A DNA stretch of 50,884 nt from Sphingobium ummariense RL-3 (GTDB lineage Bacteria > Pseudomonadota > Alphaproteobacteria > Sphingomonadales > Sphingomonadaceae): contig NZ_AUWY01000127.1 in NCBI RefSeq assembly GCF_000447205.1, forward strand, positions 1 through 50,884, given 5' to 3'. The translations under genes and the position numbers were made by a program. The notes beneath the pieces are model-generated. The model saw only the letters and a program-made list of their open reading frames with translations, did no database searches and was not told the origin of the DNA. Within the stretch, counting starts at the first letter, position 1. Each line of letters begins with the position of its first letter. Positions 1 to 8,644 of the stretch are shown here, piece by piece.

Positions 1-1646
1 CCCGCCTTATTCACCAAAAGTGTCCTGAAGGGTTGGCGGGAGTGGCGTAAGCCTCTGATCTGAATTAGGAACTGGGTGTCTAAGCCGAACCTGCCGCAGG
101 GCAGAAAATGCCACGGGCCACACCCGCCATGAACGATGATATCGCAAGCTCATTTGGATTCCCAGCAGTCGGCCGCAAGAAAATCACAGCTGCGTTCGAC
201 GGTGGCCGGCTTACCTCGGATGGCGGTGTTCTACTGCTTGCACAGGCCGAGCGCGCGATGGGGATTTGCCAGCGCCTGGCGGCTTGTATTGCCGATCCGC
301 GCGATCCAGCGCGGGTGATCCATCGCCTGGATGACATTCTGCGTGCCCGTGTGTTCGCGATTGCGTGCGGCTATGAGGATGCCGATGATCTCGATGCTCT
401 GCGCGACGATCCAGGCTTCCGCCTGGCGCTCGGCAAGCTGCCGGAATCGGGCGCGGGGCTGGCCAGCCAACCGACGATGAGCCGGTGGGAAAATGCACCG
501 ACTACGCGCGAACTGGCCAGCATGATGGCCGCGATGATCGACATCTACTGCGCCAGCTATCCCGCCCCTCCGACAGCGGTCACGCTGGATATCGACGACA
601 CGTGCGACGTCGTGCATGGCTATCAACAGCTCTCGTTCTGGAACGGGCATCATGGGGAGCGCTGCTTCCTACCGATCCATATCTACGACACCGCGACCGG
701 CAGGCCGGTGGCCATGCTGCTGCGCACAGGCAAGACGCCTTCTGGAAAGGAGGCGGCGGGGCACATCCGACGCCTGGTGCGTCACCTGCGCCGTAATTGG
801 CCCGATACCCACATCACTATCCGCGGCGACGGGCACTATGGTCGACCCGAGGTCATGGCCTACTGCGATGCGGCCCGCGTCGATTACGTGTTCGGCCTGC
901 CCACCAATTCAGCGCTGCGCGCCGATCCCGCCATTGTTGCGGTCGCCGATGCCTGCGCGGTCAAGCGCGCCCAGCGTCAGTGTCCCGTCCTGCGCAACTA
1001 TGCCGAGACCCGCTATGGGGCAAAGACCTGGAAGTGCCAGCGTCGCGTCGTTGCACGGATCGAGGCCAGCACGCTGGGCATGGACATCCGCTATGTCGTC
1101 ACCTCGTTGGCAACAGGATCGGCCGAGCACATCTACGACACGCTCTACTGCGCGCGTGGTCAGGCCGAGAACCTGATCAAGCGCCACAAGTCCCAGCTCG
1201 CCAGCGACCGAACCTCGTGCCGCTCGGCCAATGCCAATCAGATGCGCCTGATACTGCACACTGCCGCATACTGGCTGCTATGGCGCATCCAGCAGGCGAT
1301 GCCCAGGACCGCTGCTCTGGCAAGCGCGGAGTTTACCACCTTGCGCCTGCGGCTGCTCAAGGTCGCTGCGCGCGTCGTAGAAAGTGCTAGCCGCATCCGC
1401 ATTGCCTTCGCTTCCGCCTGTCCGGATGCCGACCTGTTCCGCGCCCTCGTTCTCCGGCTGAAGCCTGCGCCGACGTAGCCCATGCGGCAGCGCCGCAGAA
1501 CTCCGAGCCCAGCCCTTCAACCCGAAAAGCCCATCAATCCGAATGCGGTGAAACAAACGCCAGCGATGCCGGTCGTCCGCGCAATACAGCCAGCCGCAGC
1601 AAATGCCCAGAGCGGGCCCGAAACCGAGCGTCGTGAATAAGAGAGG
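1..1646 (+). mobile_element. IS1380-family insertion sequence, copy A (complete)
   Basis: The boundaries come from comparison with the second copy at 47739-49384, which has the same 1646-base length in the opposite orientation. The left end begins CCCGCCTTATTCAC and the right end, read inward, begins CCTCTCTTATTCAC, giving imperfect terminal inverted repeats (11 of 14 matching). The element carries one transposase gene. The base next to its right end starts TTAG (1647-1650); the matching left flank lies outside the window, so a target duplication cannot be tested here. It is inserted in the 3' part of the minus-strand gene ending at 1534. The encoded transposases of the two copies are identical, which implies recent activity. 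Confidence 0.93.
108..1478 (+). CDS. IS1380-family transposase (copy A)
   Basis: A DDE transposase of up to 456 residues that should catalyse cut-and-paste movement of the surrounding element. Candidate catalytic residues are an Asp in TLDIDDT (about residue 160), an Asp in RGDGHYG (about 240) and a Glu in RGQAENLIK (about 353). The N-terminal stretch with KITAAFDGGRLTSDGG and a C-terminal QMRLILHTAAYWLL are typical of IS1380 proteins. An internal ATG at 129 (MNDDIASSFGF) is a good alternative start. The reading frame is complete and identical to the copy at 47907-49277, so both are probably functional. Confidence 0.93.
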   Translation: MPRATPAMNDDIASSFGFPAVGRKKITAAFDGGRLTSDGGVLLLAQAERAMGICQRLAACIADPRDPARVIHRLDDILRARVFAIACGYEDADDLDALRDDPGFRLALGKLPESGAGLASQPTMSRWENAPTTRELASMMAAMIDIYCASYPAPPTAVTLDIDDTCDVVHGYQQLSFWNGHHGERCFLPIHIYDTATGRPVAMLLRTGKTPSGKEAAGHIRRLVRHLRRNWPDTHITIRGDGHYGRPEVMAYCDAARVDYVFGLPTNSALRADPAIVAVADACAVKRAQRQCPVLRNYAETRYGAKTWKCQRRVVARIEASTLGMDIRYVVTSLATGSAEHIYDTLYCARGQAENLIKRHKSQLASDRTSCRSANANQMRLILHTAAYWLLWRIQQAMPRTAALASAEFTTLRLRLLKVAARVVESASRIRIAFASACPDADLFRALVLRLKPAPT

Positions 1647-2562
1647 TTAGCCGCGCCTCGCTGCCATAGACTTGAACCGCGATGCGCCGACTCGTTCCAT
1701 CCTCTTCGGCGGCGAAGTGGAGCATCCCCTGCGCTCTGTCGAATTGGCTCGTATCGACGGTCTGGAGAACAACGCGAACCGGCTCGACCGAATCAATGCC
1801 GCCCTCCGCGAGTGTCGAGGCAACTTCGACATAGCCTTCATCGAGCTCGAAGCGCGTGGAGTGCATGCCCTTGCCCTTGGTCGCCGCGACCTTGACTGCT
1901 TGATTTAACAGTATCCTCGAAAAGGGGATGTCGGGACAGCCGATCGTGGCCAACGCAGCACGCACATCGGCGAAAACGACAGCGTGGTCGATCTCGGTAT
2001 TGCGATGGATCAAGATCGCGCAATAGGGGTCGCTGAAGCGCCACGCATATCGGACGATGCTGCGATCGAAGCGCTGACGATAGGCATCGAACCGATACCG
2101 CTCGAGCCCTTCTTCTTGCACGAAATCCTTCGGGCGCCAGCGATTCCAGCCTTCCTTGCTCTGGTGCCAGACCATCGAGAGTCCCGCCGCATCAAGTTCA
2201 ATATGCTTAAGTTCGAGCGCGTCGGGGAATTCGAGACTCGTAGCGGAATTCAGCGTGCCGGCATGCGGACTTGCGGCAATGCCGCCGGCGAGAGTGGCAA
2301 CGTCAATCTGCGGCGGTTCCACGAGATAGAGATGTTGGTCGCCCCATCCTTCAACTTCGGCCAGCCAGGCTTCCAGCATGTTCTGGGAAATGAGGTCGGC
2401 ATCTATCGCGGCCTCGAGGTTATTCGAGAAATCATCCTTAGTCGTGCCGATCTTGGCCCCGCTGTCTCGCAGTAGCTCCTTGATGAAAGTGTTCCCTTGG
2501 GCCACGATGACCTTACGGGCCAGCTCCTTTAGCTGCGCCTTAGTAAGTTGATTGTCTGCCAT
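1534..2562 (-). pseudogene. Unrecognised protein, 3' end truncated by IS1380
   Basis: About 305 native residues are encoded from 2562 down to 1647. The frame then crosses the IS end and picks up roughly 37 IS-encoded residues (starting about SLIHDARFRARSG) before a stop at 1534. The true C-terminus is therefore lost or displaced. The N-terminal 80 residues are Lys/Asp-rich and predicted helical (start MADNQLTKAQLKELARK), and the middle is rich in Trp and charged residues (SKEGWNRWRPKDF). I do not recognise a family. It follows the nuclease-like gene on the same strand after a 294-base gap, so it may be a third member of that group or a separate transcription unit. A function is not assigned. 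Confidence 0.65.
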
Positions 2563-2856
2563 CCCCCCCCTCCCGGTCGGCGATTTGCTCGGCTAAGTCC
2601 AGCGACAGTACAGGTCCTGTAGTGATCGTTGCGGCTGTATTCTCCCATCGCCATTAGCCACGATCTCTCGCTCTATAGCAAGACGCAGATGCAAATTTTG
2701 CTGGCTATTAACAAACGCTAGGCTACCAAAGACCGAAACGTCGACAGTTCCACGCTCTATTCTACGCTGTCGGGTTACCTGTTGAGCAGACTTGGGAAAC
2801 GACCTTCAAATTCGGGCGAGCCCGACGCTTAATCGCATAGCGTCTTGCCCGCAGAT

Positions 2857-3525
2857 CTACGGCGCCCAATTCTTGAACTCGATTCCGAAGGCCGACGGGC
2901 TGAAGCGATACTGATTGCCCTTCGGATCTGCATAGCACAGCCAGTATTCGAGCGGCGGGTTCGAAGGCACGACTGGCCCGATCTGCTGCGCAGCAGCAGC
3001 CAAGATCGACATAGAGCCATGGGTATAGAAGCTGATCTCGCGCTTGATGCCAAGCACCTCCTTGACGATCGATTTGGTGAACTTCGCGTGGGACTTGCAC
3101 TCTACTCCGAGCGCAATCTCCTCGTGCGAAGGCCGTCCGATCACGCCGTCGAAGACGACAACGATGTCGATCTCGTGATAGCTGCACAGGCCCCTTGATC
3201 CACTAATCGTGCTGCCCAGCGTGCCGACCTCGATGTCGGTATAGATATTGAAGCGCTGGCCGCTCGCCGGATGATGAATCCGGAAATGCGGGTCGCCCGG
3301 CTGAATCATGCCGGGACTTTGCTTGAGCTCCAGAATCCTGCCGCTGAACGAGATATTGAACCCGCGGCCGCGAAGCTCCTCGATCGTTCTGCTCAGTACA
3401 TAGAACTCATAGAGTTTCCCGGCGGTGAGCTTGCGCACCTCGGCGTTTGCGGCACGCCGGCTTTCGAAGCGCTGGATGAGCGACCGTAGCTCGCGCCGAG
3501 CGCGTTTTAGGCTGATGCCGCTCAT
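2857..3525 (-). CDS. Putative PD-(D/E)XK nuclease-like protein
   Basis: A 222-residue protein with the order of elements expected of a PD-(D/E)XK fold: a helix with Glu40 (GKLYEFYVL), then YHEIDIVVV with Asp120, then a strand carrying Glu142-x-Lys144 in LGVECKSHA. In the family these residues bind metal and cut DNA or RNA. The C-terminal part has a hydrophobic segment (SMSILAAAAQQIG) and an aromatic WLCYADPKGNQYRF stretch. The start codon overlaps the stop of the upstream gene (ATGA at 3522-3525), indicating translational coupling. Motif spacing fits the fold, but no specific family was recognised; a restriction-like or defence role is inference from the motif and the accessory context. Confidence 0.6.
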   Translation of the reverse strand: MSGISLKRARRELRSLIQRFESRRAANAEVRKLTAGKLYEFYVLSRTIEELRGRGFNISFSGRILELKQSPGMIQPGDPHFRIHHPASGQRFNIYTDIEVGTLGSTISGSRGLCSYHEIDIVVVFDGVIGRPSHEEIALGVECKSHAKFTKSIVKEVLGIKREISFYTHGSMSILAAAAQQIGPVVPSNPPLEYWLCYADPKGNQYRFSPSAFGIEFKNWAP

Positions 3526-3938
3526 GCCAGGTCCGCCGCCTCTTCTGGATCGGGCCCACCCTCATCTCGCATGATGGCGTCGATCAGACGGTCGAGATCC
3601 TTGCGGACGTCGGAGAGGCGCGGGAGATCAAAATAGAGCGGATCGCGAGCGCCGCCTGCTTCGTCCGCCATCGGCAGAATGTGCAGGTCCGGTGATGGCT
3701 GATCCATGGTTTGCGCCAAGCGGTTGCGAGCGTCATCAAGTGTCGCGGCATCCTCCAGCGCCATCATGCGGTCGAGCGCCTCGAGCATGAGCACGAGCCG
3801 CTTTCGCGGCTCGGGACGATAGCGGCCGTCCGGTGTGTCCTCGGCATAGGTGGCATCATCCGCCAGTTCGGGTGCACCCAGCCGCCGAAAGTCTTCTGCC
3901 AGCTCGAACGCAAGCATTTCGCGGTCCCGATCGTCCAT
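3522..3938 (-). CDS. Small acidic protein coupled to the nuclease-like gene
   Basis: A 138-residue, strongly acidic protein that is predicted mostly helical. It begins MDDRDREMLAFELAEDFRRLG and ends with an Asp/Glu-rich tail (DEGGPDPEEAADLA). The 4-base ATGA overlap with the downstream gene suggests the two are made in fixed ratio and may act together. Acidic small partners of nucleases are sometimes inhibitors or DNA mimics, but nothing in this sequence proves that. I do not recognise a family. Confidence 0.6.
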   Translation of the reverse strand: MDDRDREMLAFELAEDFRRLGAPELADDATYAEDTPDGRYRPEPRKRLVLMLEALDRMMALEDAATLDDARNRLAQTMDQPSPDLHILPMADEAGGARDPLYFDLPRLSDVRKDLDRLIDAIMRDEGGPDPEEAADLA

Positions 3939-4508
3939 GCTCCCCCTCTCGGACTGTCGAATGGTGGCTCGGACCAGCGTGCGGCAAATGGCGGGGGCGT
4001 GCCAGCAAAAATCATCAAAGGCATGGCGCGCGTCGTGGCGCTCGGCCGTTGAAGCGGGCCGCGTAATCGATCACAGCTCGGGCGCGGGCCGGTGGCAGTG
4101 TCGGTCCGCCGTCCGCTGGCTCTCGCCCCGGCGTGAGGCGCTCGATGGTCGAGACTTGCAACATCGCTCGCGCGGCCAAGTTTGCAGCCGAGTCGCCCAG
4201 GTTGCCAGACAGACGGCAAACTGAACCGGCGCGGAGGACAGCTATCCACAGCTCCGTTTCGGCAAGCGGCCTCACGGCTAACGGCCCGCTTCTGACGTTC
4301 CGAGGTGCCGGTCGGGCGAAAGTTGAACGTCGGCTTCTGACAAGAGCCGCCGTTCGACACGCCGCAGGCGAACGGCGGCTAAGTCCCAGAGTCGGCCCAT
4401 CTGGTTCGTCCTACATAAAGTGAATGCACGACCGCTTTCGGAAACCCGCCTTGAGCCCGGGAAGTTTCGGTTAGTCGGCGCAGGCGGGCTTCGTCTACTT
4501 CGAGCTAG
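3939..4508. other. Intergenic stretch with one hairpin
   Basis: No convincing gene is visible; the open frames on both strands lack recognisable motifs. An inverted repeat has arms GCCGCCGTTCG (4346-4356) and CGAACGGCGGC (4369-4379) with a 12-base loop. It lies downstream of the LysR fragment that ends at 4509 on the minus strand and could be a leftover terminator, although no T-run follows. Promoter elements for the minus-strand gene starting at 3938 should be in this stretch but were not identified with confidence. Confidence 0.4.
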
Positions 4509-5345
4509 TCAAACCGGCGAGGATGTGAAGCCAACCTGACGCGCAGCCTTCCATGCCTTCACATAGTCGATGAAGGCTCTGAACGCTGCGGAGGGATGGC
4601 GTTGGCGCGGATAGTACAGCGCCTCCCCCTCGAACGGTGGCGTCCAGTCGGCGAGGACCTGGACAAGTCGTCCATCGGCAAGGAAGGTCTCGGCCTCGCG
4701 GCGTTCGACATAGGCGAGGCCGAGACTCGCCGCGGCCGCCTTGGCGGCGAGGTCCGTGTTCCCGAGGATAAGTCGGCCGGCGACATCCACGTTCGCGACG
4801 CGGCCGCCTTTGCCGAACTCCCAGGCCATGATGATGCCGCTCGGCAGCCGGGCGCGGATGCATTCATGGGCGAGGAGATCGCCGGGCGTCTGGGGGATAC
4901 CTCGCGCGTCGAGATAGCCCGGTGCGCCGACGACCACCAAAGCCTCCTCGATGCCGAGGGACAGGGCGATCATGTCCTGGGGCGCAATCGTCCCCAGGCG
5001 CAGGCCGGCATCGAAACCTTCGGCAATGATGTCGACCAACCGGCCCTCGGTGACGAGATCGATGCGGATATCCGGATACTCCGCCATGAAGCCGGCGACG
5101 ATGGGCAAGAGCCGGTCGGCGCCCCAGGTGGAGGCATTGAGGCGGATCAGCCCCGCCGGCCGATCCCGTAGCTCGTGCACGCCCTCGATTGCCTCGGTGA
5201 TCTCGGCCAGCGCCGGGCGCACCCGCGCCAGGAATGCCTCACCGGCCTGCGTCAACGAAACGCTGCGAGTGCTTCGCGCAAGCAGGCGGATGCCGAGCCG
5301 CTTCTCCAGATTGGCGATCAGGTGGCTGACCGACGAGGGCGACAT
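4509..5345 (-). pseudogene. LysR-family regulator, N-terminus deleted
   Basis: The readable protein starts inside the winged helix-turn-helix (MSPSSVSHLIANLEKRLG, then LLARSTRSVSLTQAGEAFL). It continues through a complete LysR substrate-binding domain to TSSPV at 4509. Roughly the first 30-35 residues, including the first helices of the DNA-binding domain, are absent. Upstream of about 5345 the same frame stays open but is antisense to a dehydrogenase fragment and encodes nothing LysR-like. The best explanation is a deletion that joined this gene to its divergent neighbour. An ATG at the break (codon MSPSS) could still be translated, but the DNA-binding domain would be incomplete. Confidence 0.8.
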
Positions 5346-5348
5346 ATG

Positions 5349-5747
5349 CTCTGGACGCAGCGTCGATGGGACGGGTCTACGGCCTATGCGGAGAGCAAGC
5401 TGCTCGACGTCCTGCTCGCCTTCGCGATTGCCCGACGGTGGCCGGACGTGCTGTCGAATGCGCTCGAGCCGGGCTGGGTGCCGACCCGAATGGGTGGTCC
5501 GGGCGCGCCGGATGACATGGACAAAGCGCCTCGGACGCAAGCGTGGCTCGCCGTCAGCGACGATGCTGCTGCGCGCGTCAGCGGTGACTACTTCTATCAT
5601 CAGCGTCGCCGCGCCGCGAACCCACAGGCCTCCGACGTCGCTCTTCAAGATCGCCTTCTGCGGAGATGCGAAGAACTGTCGGGTGTCGGCATTCCCCATT
5701 CACAAGCAGGTCTCGCTGAGACCAGTCGTGGGGCCGGGCTTGAATGA
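5349..5747 (+). pseudogene. Short-chain dehydrogenase, C-terminal fragment
   Basis: The fragment carries the SDR catalytic YxxxK (YAESK) close to its start, followed by LLDVLLAFAIARRWPDVLSN, LEPGWVPTRMGG and a C-terminal substrate-loop region typical of NAD(P)-dependent SDRs. The glycine-rich cofactor motif and central strands, about 145 residues in family members, are missing. It begins exactly where the divergent LysR fragment stops, so one deletion removed both 5' ends and the shared promoter. It may be transcribed fortuitously but cannot form an active enzyme. Confidence 0.75.
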
Positions 5748-6605
5748 TGGTTCGATCACGCGGGCCGTTGATTTCCGCTATCGCAGGATAGCCGTTCAGA
5801 AGGTGCCTGGCGGCACACAGCCCAGTTGGGTTTACAGTGCGCGGCCGATCAGCGCTCGCTAAGTGTCGGGTGTTTGCAAACAACTTGCCGCTAATCATGC
5901 TGCGCGGGAATGACTGCGAAGTCCCAACGTCGGTCTAGCTGCCAGCGACTGCCGGATGAACGAAAGGCAGTTTTCAGGGAGCCGTTTTGCACGGTCGAAT
6001 GTCGGCTATGTTGGCGGGATCTGACATCAATGCCCTGAACCAGGTATGTCCGCTATCCTGCTGTCGCCGCTCCAAACCGGACTGAGCAGAATTCCCAGTC
6101 CTTGCCATGAGCCACCTTGCTGTCGGGTCGGGAGTTGTGGGAGTGGAGGGAGCTTGGACACAGGGGGCTAATTTGGGCGAAGCGGCATTATAATGCCGCT
6201 TTGCTCAAATTGAGCGCAATTTTGCTGACTTTCGCCGGATCGGCACTTCAGTGCCCTGGCCATTGCGGGGGTTTGAAGAGCTACGCATAGTGCTGAGGAC
6301 GAAGCGAATTGCCGCTTCTGAGTCGCCGGATCCGATGGGATCGGGAATGGCCGCAAGGAGATTTCCAATGTTCATGCCGTTGAAGCAACAGGATGAATTT
6401 GGCTTCGGCGCAGGGGCTGCTACCGGCCGGGAGGGTGTCAACCAGCCGAGGGGGAAGGCGGCCATCAAACCCCAAGCGAGATTCGAACAAATGCGAAAAT
6501 AAAAAGGCAAAAAACAATGATGTAGAAAATTCAGAAAAGGAACAAAAACAGGTCTATAACGCTAACGCGTTGAAAAAAGACACAATTATCCCCTGTGAAT
6601 TTTAG
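5748..6605. other. Gene-poor stretch between deletion scar and tRNA-Asn
   Basis: No supported coding region. The right part (about 6495-6600) is A-rich on the plus strand and much lower in GC than the rest of the window; read on the minus strand it gives T-tracts directly downstream of tRNA-Asn and probably includes its terminator. The left part has a long palindrome (listed separately at 6170-6211). The tRNA 3' end points into this region, which would be the side of integration for a tRNA-associated island, but no integrase or duplicated tRNA end was seen. Confidence 0.4.
6170..6211. repeat. 42-bp near-perfect palindrome
   Basis: Two 21-base arms (6170-6190 and 6191-6211) meet with no loop. 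The central 22 bases (6180-6201, arm AAGCGGCATTA) are perfect and the outer part has two mismatches. It lies in non-coding DNA. Possible explanations are two transposon ends left abutting, a recombinase site, or a dimeric operator; the sequence alone does not decide. Confidence 0.6.
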
Positions 6606-6680
6606 TGGCTCCCCGAGTAGGATTCGAACCTACGGCCATTCGATTAACAGTCGAATGCTCTACCGCTGAGCTATCGGGGA
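6606..6680 (-). tRNA. tRNA-Asn (anticodon GUU)
   Basis: The minus strand folds into a complete cloverleaf. The acceptor stem is TCCCCGA paired with TCGGGGA, the D-stem GCTC/GAGC, the anticodon loop CTGTTAA (anticodon GTT), and the T-arm GTAGG-TTCGAAT-CCTAC. The discriminator G and an encoded CCA complete the 75 bases. T-rich sequence follows at lower coordinates. Confidence 0.97.
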
Positions 6681-6759
6681 GCAGCCCGGCTTCCGCCGGG
6701 CAGGCCGCGCCTATAGCAGTGGCCTTCTCGGAATGGCAAGCGCCAAGTTCCAGAATTTT

Positions 6760-7536
6760 TCAGGCGATGAACTGCTCTGCGGCAATGCGGTCATCCAGCG
6801 TGTGTTCGGGGTCGAACAGCAGGGTGAGCGGCGTGGCGCGGTCGATCCCTACCTCCACCTGCGCCACGTCGCGGACTTCGCGCTGATCGGCGACGGCGCT
6901 TACCGGGCGCTTGACCGGGTCGAGCACGGTGAAACGGATGGCCGTACTTTCGGGCAGGATCGCGCCGCGCCAGCGCCGAGGCCGGAAAGGGCTGATCGGT
7001 GTCAGTGCCACCAAGCCGGACCCCAGCGGCAGGATCGGTCCGTGGGCGGAAAGATTGTAGGCGGTCGATCCCGCCGGCGTCGCCACCAGCACCCCGTCGC
7101 ACACCAGTTCCGGCAGGACCGAACGGCCATTGACCTCCACTTCCAGCTTGGCGGTCTGGCGGGTTTCGCGCAGCAGCGACACCTCGTTGATGGCGGGAAT
7201 CGAAAAGCGCTCCCCGTCCACCGTATCGACGGTCATGCGCAGCGGATTGACCTTGAAGGATTTGGCGCTCGCCAGCCGCTGGTCCAACCGTTCCAGCCGC
7301 CATTCGTTCATCAGGAAGCCGACCGTGCCCAAGTTCATGCCGAACACTGGTACGATCCGCCGACCTTCCAGCATTGCATGCAGCGTCTGCAGCATGAACC
7401 CGTCGCCGCCAAGCGCGATGATCAGATCGGCCTCATGCGGCTCCACGAAATCATAGGCGGCCCGCAGCCGCTCCTCCGCCGCCTTGGCGGGCGAGGTAGG
7501 CGACGCGACCAGGGCGCGGCGAGGCTCGCCGCTCAT
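6760..7536 (-). CDS. nadK: NAD kinase
   Basis: A 258-residue cytoplasmic kinase that phosphorylates NAD to NADP. The diagnostic GGDG is at residues 43-46 (IIALGGDGFML). It is followed by the GMNLGTVGFLMNEW segment, an AINEVSLLR motif near residue 113 and the LVCDGVLVATPAGSTAYNLSA block typical of this family. Length is normal for alphaproteobacteria. The start codon overlaps the end of moaA by four bases (7533-7536), so it is translated as the second gene of a moaA-nadK unit. Confidence 0.97.
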   Translation of the reverse strand: MSGEPRRALVASPTSPAKAAEERLRAAYDFVEPHEADLIIALGGDGFMLQTLHAMLEGRRIVPVFGMNLGTVGFLMNEWRLERLDQRLASAKSFKVNPLRMTVDTVDGERFSIPAINEVSLLRETRQTAKLEVEVNGRSVLPELVCDGVLVATPAGSTAYNLSAHGPILPLGSGLVALTPISPFRPRRWRGAILPESTAIRFTVLDPVKRPVSAVADQREVRDVAQVEVGIDRATPLTLLFDPEHTLDDRIAAEQFIA

Positions 7537-8549
7537 CCGCCGGTAACGCTCATATGCCGGTGAGCCGCGGAGGAAACACCCTGCGCGTCGATGTGGAAAT
7601 CATGCCGGGCGGGCTTGCGCAGCAGCGCGCGGTCGACCAGCGCGGCGACCGCTTCGAGACCATCGTTGCGCAGGGCATCACGCAGGTCGACATGGTCCTC
7701 ATGGCCGAGGCACAAATAGATCTTCCCTTCGCAGGTCATGCGGATGCGGTTGCAGTCCGCGCAGAAATTGCGGGTGAGGGGAGTGATGAGGCCCAAGCGG
7801 ATGCGCAGCCCCTCGACGGCGTGATAGCGCGCGGGTCCGCCCGTCCGGTCCGTCACCGGTCGCAGCCCATATTCGCGCCCGATCATGTCCACCACCTGGG
7901 TGAGCGGCAGGTAATGACGGGTGCGGTCCTCGCCGGTTTCGCCCAGCGGCATCGTCTCTATCAGCGTCAGGTCGAAATCATGCGCATCGCACCAGCGCAG
8001 CATCGGCAGGATCTCGTCCGCGTTGATGCCGTTCAGCGCCACCATGTTGATCTTGACGGCAAGGCCAGCCGTTTTCGCCGCGTCCAGGCCCGCCAGCACC
8101 CTTTGCAAGTCGCCGCCGCGCGTCACATGGGCGAAGCGTTGCGGGTCCAGGCTGTCGAGACTGACGTTGATCCGCCGTACGCCTGCATCGAAGAGCATGT
8201 CGGCATGTTCGACCAGCCGCGTGCCATTGGTGGTGAGCGTTAGCTCCTCCAGCCCGCCGCCCTGAAGATGGCGACCGATCCGGCGGACCAGGTCGCCCAC
8301 GTCGCGGCGGACCAGCGGCTCGCCGCCGGTCAGGCGTATCTTCCGCACACCGCGCGCGATGAACATATCGGCGAGCAGCGCGATTTCCTCAAGCGTCAGA
8401 AGCTGCGACCGCGGCAGGAATTGCATCCTTTCCGCCATGCAATAACGGCAGCGCAGGTCGCAGCGATCCGTAACGGAAATCCGCACATAGCTGATCCGTC
8501 GGCCAAGACCGTCGGTGAGCGGGGTGGGGGCGGCATCGGCCATGGCCAT
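7533..8549 (-). CDS. moaA: GTP 3',8-cyclase MoaA (molybdenum cofactor)
   Basis: A radical-SAM enzyme that starts molybdopterin synthesis by cyclising GTP. The N-terminal cluster Cys30, Cys34 and Cys37 (DRCDLRCRYCMAE) binds the SAM-cleaving 4Fe-4S. A second cluster is near residue 260 (NFCADCNRIRMTCEG, giving C-x2-C-x13-C), and it binds GTP in the family. The TGGEPLVRRD segment and the 338-residue length are standard. The upstream stretch to the divergent phosphodiesterase gene at 8645 is 95 bases and must hold both promoters. Confidence 0.97.
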   Translation of the reverse strand: MAMADAAPTPLTDGLGRRISYVRISVTDRCDLRCRYCMAERMQFLPRSQLLTLEEIALLADMFIARGVRKIRLTGGEPLVRRDVGDLVRRIGRHLQGGGLEELTLTTNGTRLVEHADMLFDAGVRRINVSLDSLDPQRFAHVTRGGDLQRVLAGLDAAKTAGLAVKINMVALNGINADEILPMLRWCDAHDFDLTLIETMPLGETGEDRTRHYLPLTQVVDMIGREYGLRPVTDRTGGPARYHAVEGLRIRLGLITPLTRNFCADCNRIRMTCEGKIYLCLGHEDHVDLRDALRNDGLEAVAALVDRALLRKPARHDFHIDAQGVSSAAHRHMSVTGG

Positions 8550-8644
8550 GGCGCATAGCTAGGCGATGCCCCTGTTCCGCGCAAGCACCACCGCTTGCGG
8601 TGATGACAAGAGGCGGATAACGCCGGTGATGCCGGGAATGTGCG

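Noticed and set aside
5346..5699. Long N-terminal extension of the LysR fragment
   Set aside because: It is the antisense reading of the SDR fragment; the real LysR sequence stops at the junction.
6490..6680. tRNA-Asn as the attachment site of an island to its left
   Set aside because: No integrase gene and no second copy of the tRNA 3' end were found in 1-6600, so the idea lacks support.
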